A stretch of DNA of 64,000 bases from contig CBDCJX010000009.1 in the NCBI GenBank assembly GCA_965218045.1, positions 496,001 to 560,000 on the forward strand, written 5' to 3'. A program made the position numbers and the translations under genes. Within the stretch, counting starts at the first letter, position 1. Each line of letters begins with the position of its first letter. Source of the DNA: CAVRCA01 sp965218045. Lineage in GTDB: Bacteria; Pseudomonadota; Alphaproteobacteria; Acetobacterales; Acetobacteraceae. The notes under the pieces were generated by a model. It saw only the letters and a list, made by a program, of their open reading frames with translations. It was not told the origin of the DNA and did not search any database. Below, piece by piece: positions 35,788-44,035 of this stretch.

Positions 35788-36860
35788 CCCAGGCCACGGG
35801 CGGCCTCACGCTCAGCGTCATCGTTCCCGTCTTCAATGGCGAAACCACGCTCGGCCGTTGCCTCGCCGCGCTGCGCTGCTCGGAGACCGCGATCGAGGAA
35901 CTCATCGTCGCCGATGACGGGTCCATGGACGCTTCGGCGGCGCTGGCGCGTCAGGCCGACGCCCGGGTGATCTCGGTGCACGGCGGCCCATCCGGTCCGG
36001 GCCGGGCTCGCAACCTGGCCGCCGCGCACGCGACAGGCGACGTGCTCGTGTTCATCGACGCGGACGTCGAGGCAACTCCGAAAACCTTGGAGCGACTGAC
36101 CGCGCCGCTGCGGGCCGAACCCGGGCTCACCGCCACGTTTGGCAGCTACGACGACCAGCCGGCTTGCACCGATTCGGTCTCGCTCTACGCCAATCTGCGG
36201 CATCATTGGGTGCACCAACGCTCGGCCGGCCCGGTTGTCACGTTCTGGGCCGGATGCGGCGCAATGCGGCGTGAAGCGTTCCTGACGCTAGGCGGCTTCG
36301 ACGAGCAGCGCTTCCAGCGACCCTCGATCGAGGACGTCGAACTTGGCTTGCGGCTGAGCGCGCGAGGGGGTCGCATCCGGCTGCTCGCCGACGCGCAAGC
36401 CAAGCACCTCAAGCATTGGCGCCTGTGGACGCTGTGGCGCACCGATATTCTGCAACGCGCCATCCCCTGGGGCCGGCTCGTCGGCGCGCCGGGGTCGCTG
36501 TCGCCGACGTTGAACGCCAATCGCGGCCAGCGGATCGCCGCGTTGCTGGCCTTGCTGTCGCTGGCCGGCCTTGCTGGTCTTGCATGCTCCATCGCGTTGT
36601 CCCCGATCGCGCGGCTGGCGGCGGCGCTGATAGCTTTAGGGGCGCTGCTGGGCTGGGCCTGGCTCAATAGCGGATTGCTGCGGCTGTTGGCCCGGCGCGG
36701 CGGCCTGGCGGCGGTGGCTGGAGGCAGCGCCCTGCATTTCGCCTACACGCTCTACGCGCCGGCTGGCCTGCTCGCCGGCATCGCATGGCAACGCTGGCGG
36801 AATGCCCGCTCAACGAGGGCGACCAACGCTGCCCAACCTGGCCGTAGCCACCCAGCCTGA
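35784..36860 (+). CDS. GT2 glycosyltransferase with C-terminal membrane helices
   Basis: 358 residues from ATG 35784, overlapping the preceding stop as ATGA. GT-A fold: LSVIVPVFNGETTLGRCLAAL, LIVADDGSMDASA, GPGRARNLAAAHATGDVLVFIDADVEATP with the DxD-type metal site, then ARGGRIRLLADAQAKHLKHW in the acceptor half and FWAGCGAMRREAFLTLGGFDEQRF. The last 100 residues hold three or four hydrophobic helices (IAALLALLSLAGLAGLACSIAL; LAAALIALGALLGWAWL). Such enzymes add sugars to a lipid carrier at the cytosolic face. Coupled to the flavoprotein, it fits a pathway that makes a modified lipid-linked sugar for the two GT-C-like proteins. Confidence 0.8.
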   Translation: MTQATGGLTLSVIVPVFNGETTLGRCLAALRCSETAIEELIVADDGSMDASAALARQADARVISVHGGPSGPGRARNLAAAHATGDVLVFIDADVEATPKTLERLTAPLRAEPGLTATFGSYDDQPACTDSVSLYANLRHHWVHQRSAGPVVTFWAGCGAMRREAFLTLGGFDEQRFQRPSIEDVELGLRLSARGGRIRLLADAQAKHLKHWRLWTLWRTDILQRAIPWGRLVGAPGSLSPTLNANRGQRIAALLALLSLAGLAGLACSIALSPIARLAAALIALGALLGWAWLNSGLLRLLARRGGLAAVAGGSALHFAYTLYAPAGLLAGIAWQRWRNARSTRATNAAQPGRSHPA

Positions 36861-37013
36861 CCGAGATCGATCCCAGGGCGGGACTGGCGAGCGATGAGCG
36901 TGAGGAGGGCAATGCGAATTGGGACGACCCCTCTGGCCAGCCTGGCCGATGATGGGGTCGCAGCCATCGCGCGTTTGCGCGATCATGGACCTGATGGAGT
37001 GGAGGATATACCG

Positions 37014-37661
37014 ATGGCCAGAGGCATCCTGATCGCCGCGTTCGATTTCTCGAATGCCGCCCCGGATGAGTTCCACGACTGGTATGACCTGGAGCACGTC
37101 CCGGAGCGCCAGCGGGTTCCGGGGTTCCGCGCCTGCGATCGGTGGATCGCCGCCGACAATCCGAAGCGGGCGATCGCGACCTACGAACTCGACAACATCG
37201 CCGTGCTACGCAGCCCAGCCTACCAGGCGATCGCGTACGACAATCTCTCGGTCTGGTCGAAGCGCGTCACCGCACTTTGCACCCGGCTGATCCGGTTCGA
37301 GGGCGAACAGACCCTGCCCGGCGATGCCGACGCGCCCGAGGGCGCGGGTGGCCTGCTGATCAACGCCATGAGTGTCGACCCCGAGCATGAGGCGGAGTTC
37401 AACGAGTGGTACGACAGCGAGCACATCCCCGCCCTGGCGGCGGTTCCCGGCGCGCTGGCGGCCCGCCGCTTTCGCGCCCGGGAAGGCTCGCCGCGCTATG
37501 TCGCGCTGTATCACCTGAGATCACCCGAGGTGCAGACCTCGGCTGAATGGAAGCAGGCGGCGAACACGCCCTGGACCGACAAGATGCGGCCGCACTTTCG
37601 CGACCATCTGCGCATCGTCAGCCGCCGCTACCAGCGCGACGCGCGATCGCAAGCCGCGTGA
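37014..37661 (+). CDS. dimeric alpha-beta barrel protein, duplicated
   Basis: 215 residues from ATG 37014, chosen for the GGAGG site 12-8 bases upstream. Two related halves each carry the motif 'F-H/N-x-W-Y-D-x-E-H-x-P': NAAPDEFHDWYDLEHVPERQRVPGF near residue 18 and EAEFNEWYDSEHIPALAAVPGALAARRF near 125. This is the ferredoxin-like dimeric barrel fold (EthD/DUF-type) used by monooxygenase-like and isomerase-like proteins; the duplication would let one chain form a full barrel. A single-domain relative is at 53156-53503. Function not known; it lies convergent to the CoA-transferase, six bases apart. Confidence 0.65.
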   Translation: MARGILIAAFDFSNAAPDEFHDWYDLEHVPERQRVPGFRACDRWIAADNPKRAIATYELDNIAVLRSPAYQAIAYDNLSVWSKRVTALCTRLIRFEGEQTLPGDADAPEGAGGLLINAMSVDPEHEAEFNEWYDSEHIPALAAVPGALAARRFRAREGSPRYVALYHLRSPEVQTSAEWKQAANTPWTDKMRPHFRDHLRIVSRRYQRDARSQAA

Positions 37662-37667
37662 GCGCGG

Positions 37668-38870
37668 TCAGATGACGCCGCGCGCTTCGAGCTCGGCAAT
37701 CTCGGACGCATCGAGCCCGAGCCAGTCGCCGTAGACCGCCGCGTTGTGCTGGCCGAGCGCCGGGCTCGGTTGCGTCTCGGGCCGCGCGGCACCGTGCAGC
37801 CGGATCGGGCTGTTCGGCACCACCACGCGGCCAAGCACGGGATGGTCGATCCATTCGAGCATGCCACGGCCGTGCATGTGCGGATCGTTCATCACCTCGC
37901 GCACGTCGCGCACCGGCGCACACGGGATGCGGTAGCGCTTGGTGAGCGCGAACACCTCCATCTTGCCGAGGCCGCGCGTCCATTCGCTCACCACCGCGTC
38001 GGTCTGATCGAGGTTCTCCAAACGCGCGGCATTGGTGGCGAAGCGCGGGTCGTCGGCGAGCGCCTCGCGCCCCATCGCCTTGCAGAGATTGCGCCAATGC
38101 TCCTCGGTGACGGTCTGCAACGAGACCCAGCCGTCATTGGTTGGAAACGTGTTGTATGGCGCGCCGGAGCGGCCCGATTGCCGGTTGCCGGGACGCGGCG
38201 GGATTTCGCCGGTGCGATGCAGATAGTCGAACGACGTCGCGATCGCGGCGTAGACGGTTTCCTGCATCGCCACCTCGACCAGCCGGCCGACCCCGCTACG
38301 CTCGCGTTCGAGCAACGCGGTGACGATGCCGCCGTACAACGCGGTGCCGCCCATGATGTCGACCAGGGTCGGCCCTGCCTTGGTCGGCGGACCATCCGGA
38401 AAGCCGGTGACGCTGGCGATGCCGGACGCGGCCTGGATCGTCATGTCCATCGCCAGGTTGTGCGCGTCCGGCCCGCTGATGCCGAAGCCGGTGCCGCTGG
38501 CGTAGATCAAGCGCGGATTGACCTCGTGCAGCACGGTGAAACCGACGCCGAGCTTGTCCATCACGCCGGGCGCGAAATTCTCCAGCAGCACGTCGGCGCG
38601 CCGGACCATTTCCGTCAGCAATTCGCGCCCGCGTGGCTCCTTGAGGTTCAAGGTGATCGCGCGCTTGTTGGAGTTCATCATCGCCAGCGACAGCGAGGTG
38701 CCGGCGGCCGCGATCGAACGTCGACGCAATGGCTCGCCGATGCCCGGCGGCTCGATCTTGATCACGTCCGCCCCGGCCCGCGCCAGCAGCATCGCCGCGT
38801 ACGGGCCTTGGAACACCTGGCCGAAATCCAGCACGGTGTTGCCGGCGAGCGGCGGGCTTGGGTCGGACAT
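37668..38870 (-). CDS. class III CoA-transferase (CaiB/BaiF family)
   Basis: 400 residues, the usual length. Family features: VLDFGQVFQGPYAAMLLARAGADVIKIEPPGIGEPLR at the start, SNKRAITLNLKEPRGRELL, VLLENFAPGVMDKLGVGF, LIYASGTGFGISGP, and the active-site region AHNLAMDMTIQAASGIASVTGFPD, with an Asp suited to the acyl-anhydride step. It moves CoA between carboxylic acids in the cytosol. It is divergent from the DUF35/thiolase-like pair (116 bases between starts), so the three probably act on the same acyl-CoA. The acid is not identifiable. Confidence 0.85.
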   Translation of the reverse strand: MSDPSPPLAGNTVLDFGQVFQGPYAAMLLARAGADVIKIEPPGIGEPLRRRSIAAAGTSLSLAMMNSNKRAITLNLKEPRGRELLTEMVRRADVLLENFAPGVMDKLGVGFTVLHEVNPRLIYASGTGFGISGPDAHNLAMDMTIQAASGIASVTGFPDGPPTKAGPTLVDIMGGTALYGGIVTALLERERSGVGRLVEVAMQETVYAAIATSFDYLHRTGEIPPRPGNRQSGRSGAPYNTFPTNDGWVSLQTVTEEHWRNLCKAMGREALADDPRFATNAARLENLDQTDAVVSEWTRGLGKMEVFALTKRYRIPCAPVRDVREVMNDPHMHGRGMLEWIDHPVLGRVVVPNSPIRLHGAARPETQPSPALGQHNAAVYGDWLGLDASEIAELEARGVI

Positions 38871-38986
38871 GGCGGCTCTCCGGGTGTGGCGCGGCGATCC
38901 TGCTTGCGCCTTCTCGGCGGTGCAATGGGGCGGTTGTCAGCCGTCCCGCTCGCACCTAGCCTCGCCACGTGACGAAGGAGAAAACC

Positions 38987-39403
38987 ATGTCGGACGCGGC
39001 GCGCAAACCAGCCCCGGTGCCGGACGAGCGAAGCCGCCCGTTCTTCGACGGTGCGCGCGACGGAAAGCTGATGTTGCAGCACTGCATTGCCTGCAACCGA
39101 TGGAGCTTTCCGGTGCGCGAGCGCTGTCCGCACTGCTTCGCGGCCCAGCTCGAATGGCGGCCGGCCAGCGGGCGCGGCAGTCTCTACACCTACACCATCA
39201 TGCATCAGGTTATGCATCCGGGCTTCGCGTCCGCCGCGCCGTACAACATCGCGCAGGTCGATCTCGACGAGGGCGTGCGGATCACGTCCAACATCGTAGG
39301 CGTCGACAACGCGGCGCTGCGCATCGGCATGAAGCTCGAAGCGGTGTTCGAGGAGGTGGGCGAGGATTTGCGCCTCCCGAAATTCCGCGCCGCCGCCGAC
39401 TGA
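38987..39403 (+). CDS. Zn-ribbon OB-fold protein (DUF35 family)
   Basis: 138 residues from ATG 38987 with AAGGAG six bases away; GTG 38969 is a weaker choice. The zinc ribbon is LMLQHCIACNRWSFPVRERCPHCF with CxxC-x11-CxxC spacing, followed by an OB fold (GRGSLYTYTIMHQVMHPGFA, YNIAQVDLDEGVRITSNIVG, IGMKLEAVFEEVG). DUF35 proteins pair with thiolase-like partners, binding the acyl-CoA and forming the active complex, as in the ChsH2/Ltp2 steroid aldolase. The thiolase-like gene starts 14 bases downstream. Confidence 0.85.
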   Translation: MSDAARKPAPVPDERSRPFFDGARDGKLMLQHCIACNRWSFPVRERCPHCFAAQLEWRPASGRGSLYTYTIMHQVMHPGFASAAPYNIAQVDLDEGVRITSNIVGVDNAALRIGMKLEAVFEEVGEDLRLPKFRAAAD

Positions 39404-39417
39404 CGAGGAGAGCAACC

Positions 39418-40590
39418 ATGCCGAACCAGCCGAAGGGCGCGGTCGTCGGATTGGGCGTGACGCCGATGGGCAAGATCTACGGCCGCCGCGCGGTCGACTT
39501 CGCCGCCGAGGCGATCGCGCTCGCGCTCGACGACGCGGGTCTCGACAAGGGCGACGTCGACGGGCTGTTGATCAACGCCAACATCCCGGGCGACATGGAT
39601 GTCCGCTCGCAGATGGTGCTCGGCTTCGAGAACCTGACCTTGGTCAACGTGATGAGCGCGTACGGCTCAACCGCCGGCAGCATGATGCAGTATGCCTGCC
39701 TGGCGATCCGCGAGGGGCTCGCCAACGTGATCGTGCTGGTCTACGCCGACGCGCCGCTCTCGCCGACGCGCTCGGCGGGCCAGTCCTATGCCGGACCGCA
39801 CCGCTTTCCGCTCGAAGGGATGGTCGGCTTGCGCGCCGCGTACGGCAATTTCGGCGCCAACCCGGAATACGCGATGGCGGCGCGGCGGCACATGCACCTC
39901 TACGGCACGACCTCGGAACAATTCGGCATCGTCGCGGTCGGCCAACGCAAATGGGCCGGGCTCAGTCCCTGGGCACAAATGAAGCAACCGATGACGCTCC
40001 AGGATCATCAGGGGTCGCGCTTCATCGCCGATCCACTGCGTTTGTTCGATTGCTGCCTCGTCTCCAACGGCGCCGTCGCGGTGGTCGTCACCTCGGCCGA
40101 GCGGGCGCGCGACCTGAAGCAACCGCCGACCTACGTGCTGGGCTACGCGCAGTGCGCGCCGGGCGACAACAACCGCACCGATCGGCATCCCGGCGTGGAG
40201 ACCGGCGCCAAGCGCTCGGGCGAGATCGCGTTTCGCATGGCCGGCATCACGCGCGCCGACATCGGCACCTGCCAGCTCTACGACTGCTACACCTACACCG
40301 TGCTGGTGACCTTGGAGGATTACGGCTTCTGCGCCAAAGGGGAGGGTGGTCCGTTCGTCGCCGACGGCAAGCTCGGCCCCGGCGGCACGCTGCCGACCAA
40401 CACCGGCGGCGGTCAGCTCTCGGGCTACTACATGTGGGGTTTCACGCCGTTATCCGAAGCCGTGGTGCAAGCGCGCGGCCAGGGCGGCGCGCGGCAGGTG
40501 CCACGCGGCGACCATGTGCTGGTCAGCGCCAACGGCGGCATCCTGAACTTTCACTCGACCATCATCCTGAGCCGCCACGCCTCGGGGTAA
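39418..40590 (+). CDS. thiolase-like protein lacking the nucleophilic cysteine
   Basis: 390 residues from ATG 39418 with GAGGAG upstream. Thiolase-superfamily fold of the SCP-x/Ltp2 branch: AVVGLGVTPMGKIYGRRAVDFAAEAIALALDDAGLDKGDVDGLLIN at the start and GPGGTLPTNTGGGQLSGYYMWGFTPLSEAVVQARGQ at the end. Where thiolases have the Cys of the 'CSSG' turn this protein reads MSAYGSTAGSMMQYA, and the usual C-terminal HP-G motif is YYMWGFTP. It therefore cannot work as a normal thiolase; retro-aldol cleavage, as in Ltp2, or an acyl-binding role with the DUF35 partner is more likely. Confidence 0.75.
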   Translation: MPNQPKGAVVGLGVTPMGKIYGRRAVDFAAEAIALALDDAGLDKGDVDGLLINANIPGDMDVRSQMVLGFENLTLVNVMSAYGSTAGSMMQYACLAIREGLANVIVLVYADAPLSPTRSAGQSYAGPHRFPLEGMVGLRAAYGNFGANPEYAMAARRHMHLYGTTSEQFGIVAVGQRKWAGLSPWAQMKQPMTLQDHQGSRFIADPLRLFDCCLVSNGAVAVVVTSAERARDLKQPPTYVLGYAQCAPGDNNRTDRHPGVETGAKRSGEIAFRMAGITRADIGTCQLYDCYTYTVLVTLEDYGFCAKGEGGPFVADGKLGPGGTLPTNTGGGQLSGYYMWGFTPLSEAVVQARGQGGARQVPRGDHVLVSANGGILNFHSTIILSRHASG

Positions 40591-40595
40591 CGAGG

Positions 40596-41147
40596 TCAGA
40601 GCTCGATCAGCCCGCGCCGCAGCCCCTTCGCCACCGCCTCGGCGCGACTGGTGGCGTCGAGCTTGGCGAACACCGCTTCGAGGTGGAATTTCACCGTGTG
40701 CGTGGAGATGCCGAGGCGACGGGCGACCGCCTTGTTGCTCGCGCCTTCGCCGACCGCCGCGAGGATTTCCATCTCGCGCGGGGTTAGCAGGCTCGGCGCG
40801 CTTTCCTCCTCGGCGGCGGCGAAGCCCCGCGGCCCCGTCGCGCGCGGGCGCACCTGCAACCCGGCCGCGACGGCGCGGAGCGCGGCGTCGAGCACGCTAG
40901 CGCCGGTCGCCCGTGGCAGCACGCCGGCGATCGCGGTGTCGAGCGCGAAACTGGTTTCATCGGACAGCAATAGCGTCGGCACCCCCGACGCGCGCGGCAC
41001 GATGCCGCCAACCGGTAGATCGGCCAGGGCGATGTCGGCCGGCTCGCCTGCTTCGGCGAGGCTGTGGCCTGTCTCGCCGAGCATCGCCGCGAGCCGCGCC
41101 GCGCGCGCCTGGTCCGCAGTGGTCAGCACGACGCGCAACGGCGTCAC
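40596..41147 (-). CDS. LuxR-type DNA-binding regulator with degenerate receiver-like N-terminus
   Basis: 183 residues from GTG 41147, overlapping the upstream gene's stop (GTGA). The C-terminal helix-turn-helix is typical of NarL/FixJ: LLTPREMEILAAVGEGASNKAVARRLGISTHTVKFHLEAVFAKLDATSRAEAVAKG. The first 110 residues resemble a receiver (LRVVLTTADQARAARLAAMLGE, ADIALADLPVGG) but lack the acidic pair after strand 1, so normal phosphorylation is doubtful. Coupling to a protease-like protein suggests a linked sensing unit. Target genes are unknown; the nearest candidate is itself and the TRAP transporter. Confidence 0.72.
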   Translation of the reverse strand: MTPLRVVLTTADQARAARLAAMLGETGHSLAEAGEPADIALADLPVGGIVPRASGVPTLLLSDETSFALDTAIAGVLPRATGASVLDAALRAVAAGLQVRPRATGPRGFAAAEEESAPSLLTPREMEILAAVGEGASNKAVARRLGISTHTVKFHLEAVFAKLDATSRAEAVAKGLRRGLIEL

Positions 41148-42055
41148 CGCGCCGGGCGTGCCGCGACCGTGGCGGTGATCTCCTGCACGACGCCGGCACG
41201 CATGATGCGTAGCGCAACCGGCTGACCAACCCGGTCGGCGCCGAGCCGGGCACGCAGGCTGCGCAAACGCATGGTCGGCTCGCTGTCGAGTGCGAGGACG
41301 ATGTCGCCGGGGAGGATGCCCGCCTGCTCGGCCGGGCCGGACGGGGCCAGGCTCACCACCATGAGCCCGCTCGCCTGCCCGGCGGCCTCGCGCAGCGACG
41401 GCGGCACCGCGACCGGTTGCAGCCCGACACCGAGCCAGCCGCCGCGCACCGAACCGTGCGTCAGGATCTGGCCCACCGCGCGTTCGATCGTGGCGTGCGG
41501 GATCACCAGCGAGCGTCCGCGCGGGCCGGCCGTGGCCATGCCGAGCAGGGCGCCGCGCGCGTCGAGCACCGGGCCGCCCTCCTCGGCGCGACTGGCCCGC
41601 ATGTCGAGGCGGACCCGCGCGTCGATCCGGCCCCCGGCCATGCTCTGCCAAGCGGGGCCGAGCTCGCGGATCAACGCCATGCGCGCGATCGGCTCCGCGC
41701 CGTCCCCGGCCCCCAGTGCGAGCGCGATGGCGCCGAGCCGGGCCTGAGCCGCCGTGGGGTCCGCCGGCGCCGGCCCGGCATCGGCCCGCCGCAGCACGGC
41801 GACATTGGTGCCCGGGTCGCGGCCGACCAGGATCGCCGCCACATCCGCGCCCTCGGCCGAGCGCACCGTGTAGCCATCCGCTTCGGGCAACGCCTGGTCA
41901 GACGTGACCACCAGGTCGCCGCGCCAGGCGATGCCGCTACGCGCCCGTCCGCCTGCTCGCACCGTGCTCACCAGGCCGCCGCTCGACGCCACGAGCGCGG
42001 CGAGCGCATCGGACAGGCCGGCGAGGGTATTGCTGGTTTCATCCGTCATCATCAC
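41144..42055 (-). CDS. HtrA-like S1C/PDZ protein with lost catalytic triad
   Basis: 303 residues, no visible signal peptide. It aligns with DegP/HtrA: the strand before the catalytic His reads LVVTSDQALPEADG where HtrA has VVTNxHVI, the Asp region reads DPGTNVAVLRR in place of DPxTDxAVL, and the Ser loop reads RAEEGGPVLDARGALLG instead of GNSGGPL. All three catalytic positions are replaced (His by Gln, Asp by Asn, Ser by Glu). A PDZ domain follows at about 200-300 (GWLGVGLQPVAVP, GLMVVSLAPSGPAEQAGILPGDIVLALDSEP). It is probably a peptide-binding pseudoprotease. The LuxR regulator gene is coupled to its stop. Confidence 0.75.
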   Translation of the reverse strand: MMMTDETSNTLAGLSDALAALVASSGGLVSTVRAGGRARSGIAWRGDLVVTSDQALPEADGYTVRSAEGADVAAILVGRDPGTNVAVLRRADAGPAPADPTAAQARLGAIALALGAGDGAEPIARMALIRELGPAWQSMAGGRIDARVRLDMRASRAEEGGPVLDARGALLGMATAGPRGRSLVIPHATIERAVGQILTHGSVRGGWLGVGLQPVAVPPSLREAAGQASGLMVVSLAPSGPAEQAGILPGDIVLALDSEPTMRLRSLRARLGADRVGQPVALRIMRAGVVQEITATVAARPAR

Positions 42056-42172
42056 GCGCTCCTGTTGATGGCGGCAGCATCGCGCGGACGGCGCCGCTCG
42101 CCCATCGGACGAATGGCCAGGAGGCGCCCCGGCCAGATGGCCGGGACCGACCGTGACGGCGGGTTCACGGAG

Positions 42173-43519
42173 CTATCGGTTGTAGATCAGGTCCGGCAGC
42201 CAGAGCACGATGGCGGGGAAGAGCGACAGGATCACCACGCCGAGCGCCATCAGGAACACGAAGGGAAACGTGCCACGAATGATCGCACCGAGGCCGATAT
42301 CCGGCGCGATGCGGTTGATGACGAAGATGTTGAGCCCGACCGGCGGATGGATCAGCCCCATCTCCAGCACCACCGCCATCACCACGCCGAACCACACCAG
42401 ATCGAACCCAGCGGCGCGCAACGGCGGCAGGATGATCGGCGCGGTCATCAGGATGATCGAGACCGGCGGCAAGAAGAAGCCGAGCGCCACAACCAAAAGC
42501 AGGATCTGCGTTAACAGCAGCCAGCGCGACAAATGCAGGCCGACGATCCATTGCGCGGCACTCTGGCTGATGTGCAGGTAGCTCATCACGTAGCTGTACA
42601 GCAGGCTCATGCCGATGATCATCAGCAGCATGCCGCTCTCGCCGAGCGTGCCGGTGAAGATCGGCTTGAGGTCGCGCAGCCGCCAGGCGCCATACACGAT
42701 GGCGATCAGCACCAGCGCCAGCACCGCGCCGAGGCCCGCCGTCTCGGAGGGGGTGGCGATACCGCCATACAACGCCCCCATCACGCCGAGCAGCAGGATC
42801 AGGAACGGCAACACGCGCGGCGTCGCCAACATGCGTTCGCGGAAGGTGAAGCGCTCGGAGCGCAAAATCTCGCTCCGTCCGCCGCCGCCCAGGGCGACAC
42901 GCTCCGCCGCGCGGTATTCGCGGCGCCAACGCAGCACCGCGTAGCCGGCGAACAGCGCGATCAGCAGCAGGCCCGGACCAAGCCCGGCCAGGAACAGCCG
43001 GCCGAGCGATTGTTCCGCCGCCACCGCATAGAGGATCAGCACGATCGAGGGCGGCAGCAGGATGCCCAAGGTGCCGCCCGCCGCGACCAGCCCCGCCGCG
43101 AAGCCGGGCGAGTAGCCGCGCCGGCGCATTTCGGGAATGCCCGAGCTGCCGATCGCCGAGCAGGTGGCCGGGCTCGATCCCGCCATTGCCGCGAACAGGC
43201 CGCAGGCCAGCACCACGGCGACGCCCAACCCGCCCGGCACGCGATGCAACCAGGTGTGCAGGGCGTCGTAGAGATCGCGGCCGGCGCGCGACTTGCCGAT
43301 CGCAGCACCCTTGAGGATAAACAGCGGAATGGTGAGCAGGGTGATGCTGGCCAGTTCCTCGTAGACGTTCTGCGCGATGGTATCGAGCGAGGCGGCGGGC
43401 ATGAAGGCGAGCATGAACACCGTCGCCACGCCGCCGAGCGCGAAAGCGATCGGGACGCCGGAGAACAGCGCCGCCAAGGTGGCACCCGCGTAGAGCAGGC
43501 CGAGTTCGAGCGGGCTCAC
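42173..43519 (-). CDS. dctM: TRAP transporter large permease DctM
   Basis: 448 residues from GTG 43519, overlapping the dctQ stop as GTGA; the longer frame to 43942 is antisense. DctM motifs: GVPIAFALGGVATVFMLAFMP, LLTIPLFILKGAAIGKSRAGRDLYDAL, VVLACGLFAAMAGSSPATCSAIGSSGIPEMRRRGYSPGFAAGLVAAGGTLGILLPPSIVLILYAV, and GLIHPPVGLNIFVINRI. About twelve membrane helices. It uses ion gradients to import the ligand captured by DctP. Last gene of the dctPQM unit. Confidence 0.92.
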   Translation of the reverse strand: MSPLELGLLYAGATLAALFSGVPIAFALGGVATVFMLAFMPAASLDTIAQNVYEELASITLLTIPLFILKGAAIGKSRAGRDLYDALHTWLHRVPGGLGVAVVLACGLFAAMAGSSPATCSAIGSSGIPEMRRRGYSPGFAAGLVAAGGTLGILLPPSIVLILYAVAAEQSLGRLFLAGLGPGLLLIALFAGYAVLRWRREYRAAERVALGGGGRSEILRSERFTFRERMLATPRVLPFLILLLGVMGALYGGIATPSETAGLGAVLALVLIAIVYGAWRLRDLKPIFTGTLGESGMLLMIIGMSLLYSYVMSYLHISQSAAQWIVGLHLSRWLLLTQILLLVVALGFFLPPVSIILMTAPIILPPLRAAGFDLVWFGVVMAVVLEMGLIHPPVGLNIFVINRIAPDIGLGAIIRGTFPFVFLMALGVVILSLFPAIVLWLPDLIYNR

Positions 43520-44022
43520 AGCAGGATGGGTTCGGTGCTCGCCGGCGGGCGGTCGCCGGCGATGATTTGCAGCAGGACTTGCGCGCTCAGCAGCGCCATG
43601 CCGGCGGTCATGCTGCCATAGGGAATCCACAGCGGCGGTCCCCAGGCGGAGGGCGTGGTCTGGCCGTCGGTCCAAGCCTCTCCCAGCAAGGTCCAGCATT
43701 TCCAGGCGAAGAAGGCGCAGAACGCGAAGGTCAGGATATCGGCGAGCCGACGCCGGACCCGCTCGGCGCGCGGCGGCAACAAGGCAGCGACGGCGTCGAT
43801 CGCCACGTGGCCGCGCCGCGCCTGGGTCCAGGCGGCGGAGCCGAACGTCGCGCCGATCAGCAGGAAGGTGGCGAGCTCGTCCTGCCAGTCGCTGGCGATG
43901 CTCAGGAAGTAGCGGCCGATCACTTCCCAGGTCAGCACGCACGCCGCCGTGGCGAGCGCGATGGCGGAGAGCGCGGCCGTCACCGCGTTGATCGCGTCCA
44001 GGCTCCTGCGGATCGCGCGCAC
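43516..44022 (-). CDS. dctQ: TRAP transporter small permease DctQ
   Basis: 168 residues with four membrane helices: AVTAALSAIALATAACVLTWEVIGRY, then DELATFLLIGATFGSAAWTQARRGHVAIDAVAALLP, then DILTFAFCAFFAWKCWTLL and YGSMTAGMALLSAQVLLQIIAGD. The phrase 'GHVAIDAV' is the recognisable DctQ pattern. It lies 13 bases after dctP and overlaps dctM. It anchors DctM and completes the inner-membrane transporter. Confidence 0.88.
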   Translation of the reverse strand: MRAIRRSLDAINAVTAALSAIALATAACVLTWEVIGRYFLSIASDWQDELATFLLIGATFGSAAWTQARRGHVAIDAVAALLPPRAERVRRRLADILTFAFCAFFAWKCWTLLGEAWTDGQTTPSAWGPPLWIPYGSMTAGMALLSAQVLLQIIAGDRPPASTEPILL

Positions 44023-44035
44023 GGCGCCTCGGCGC

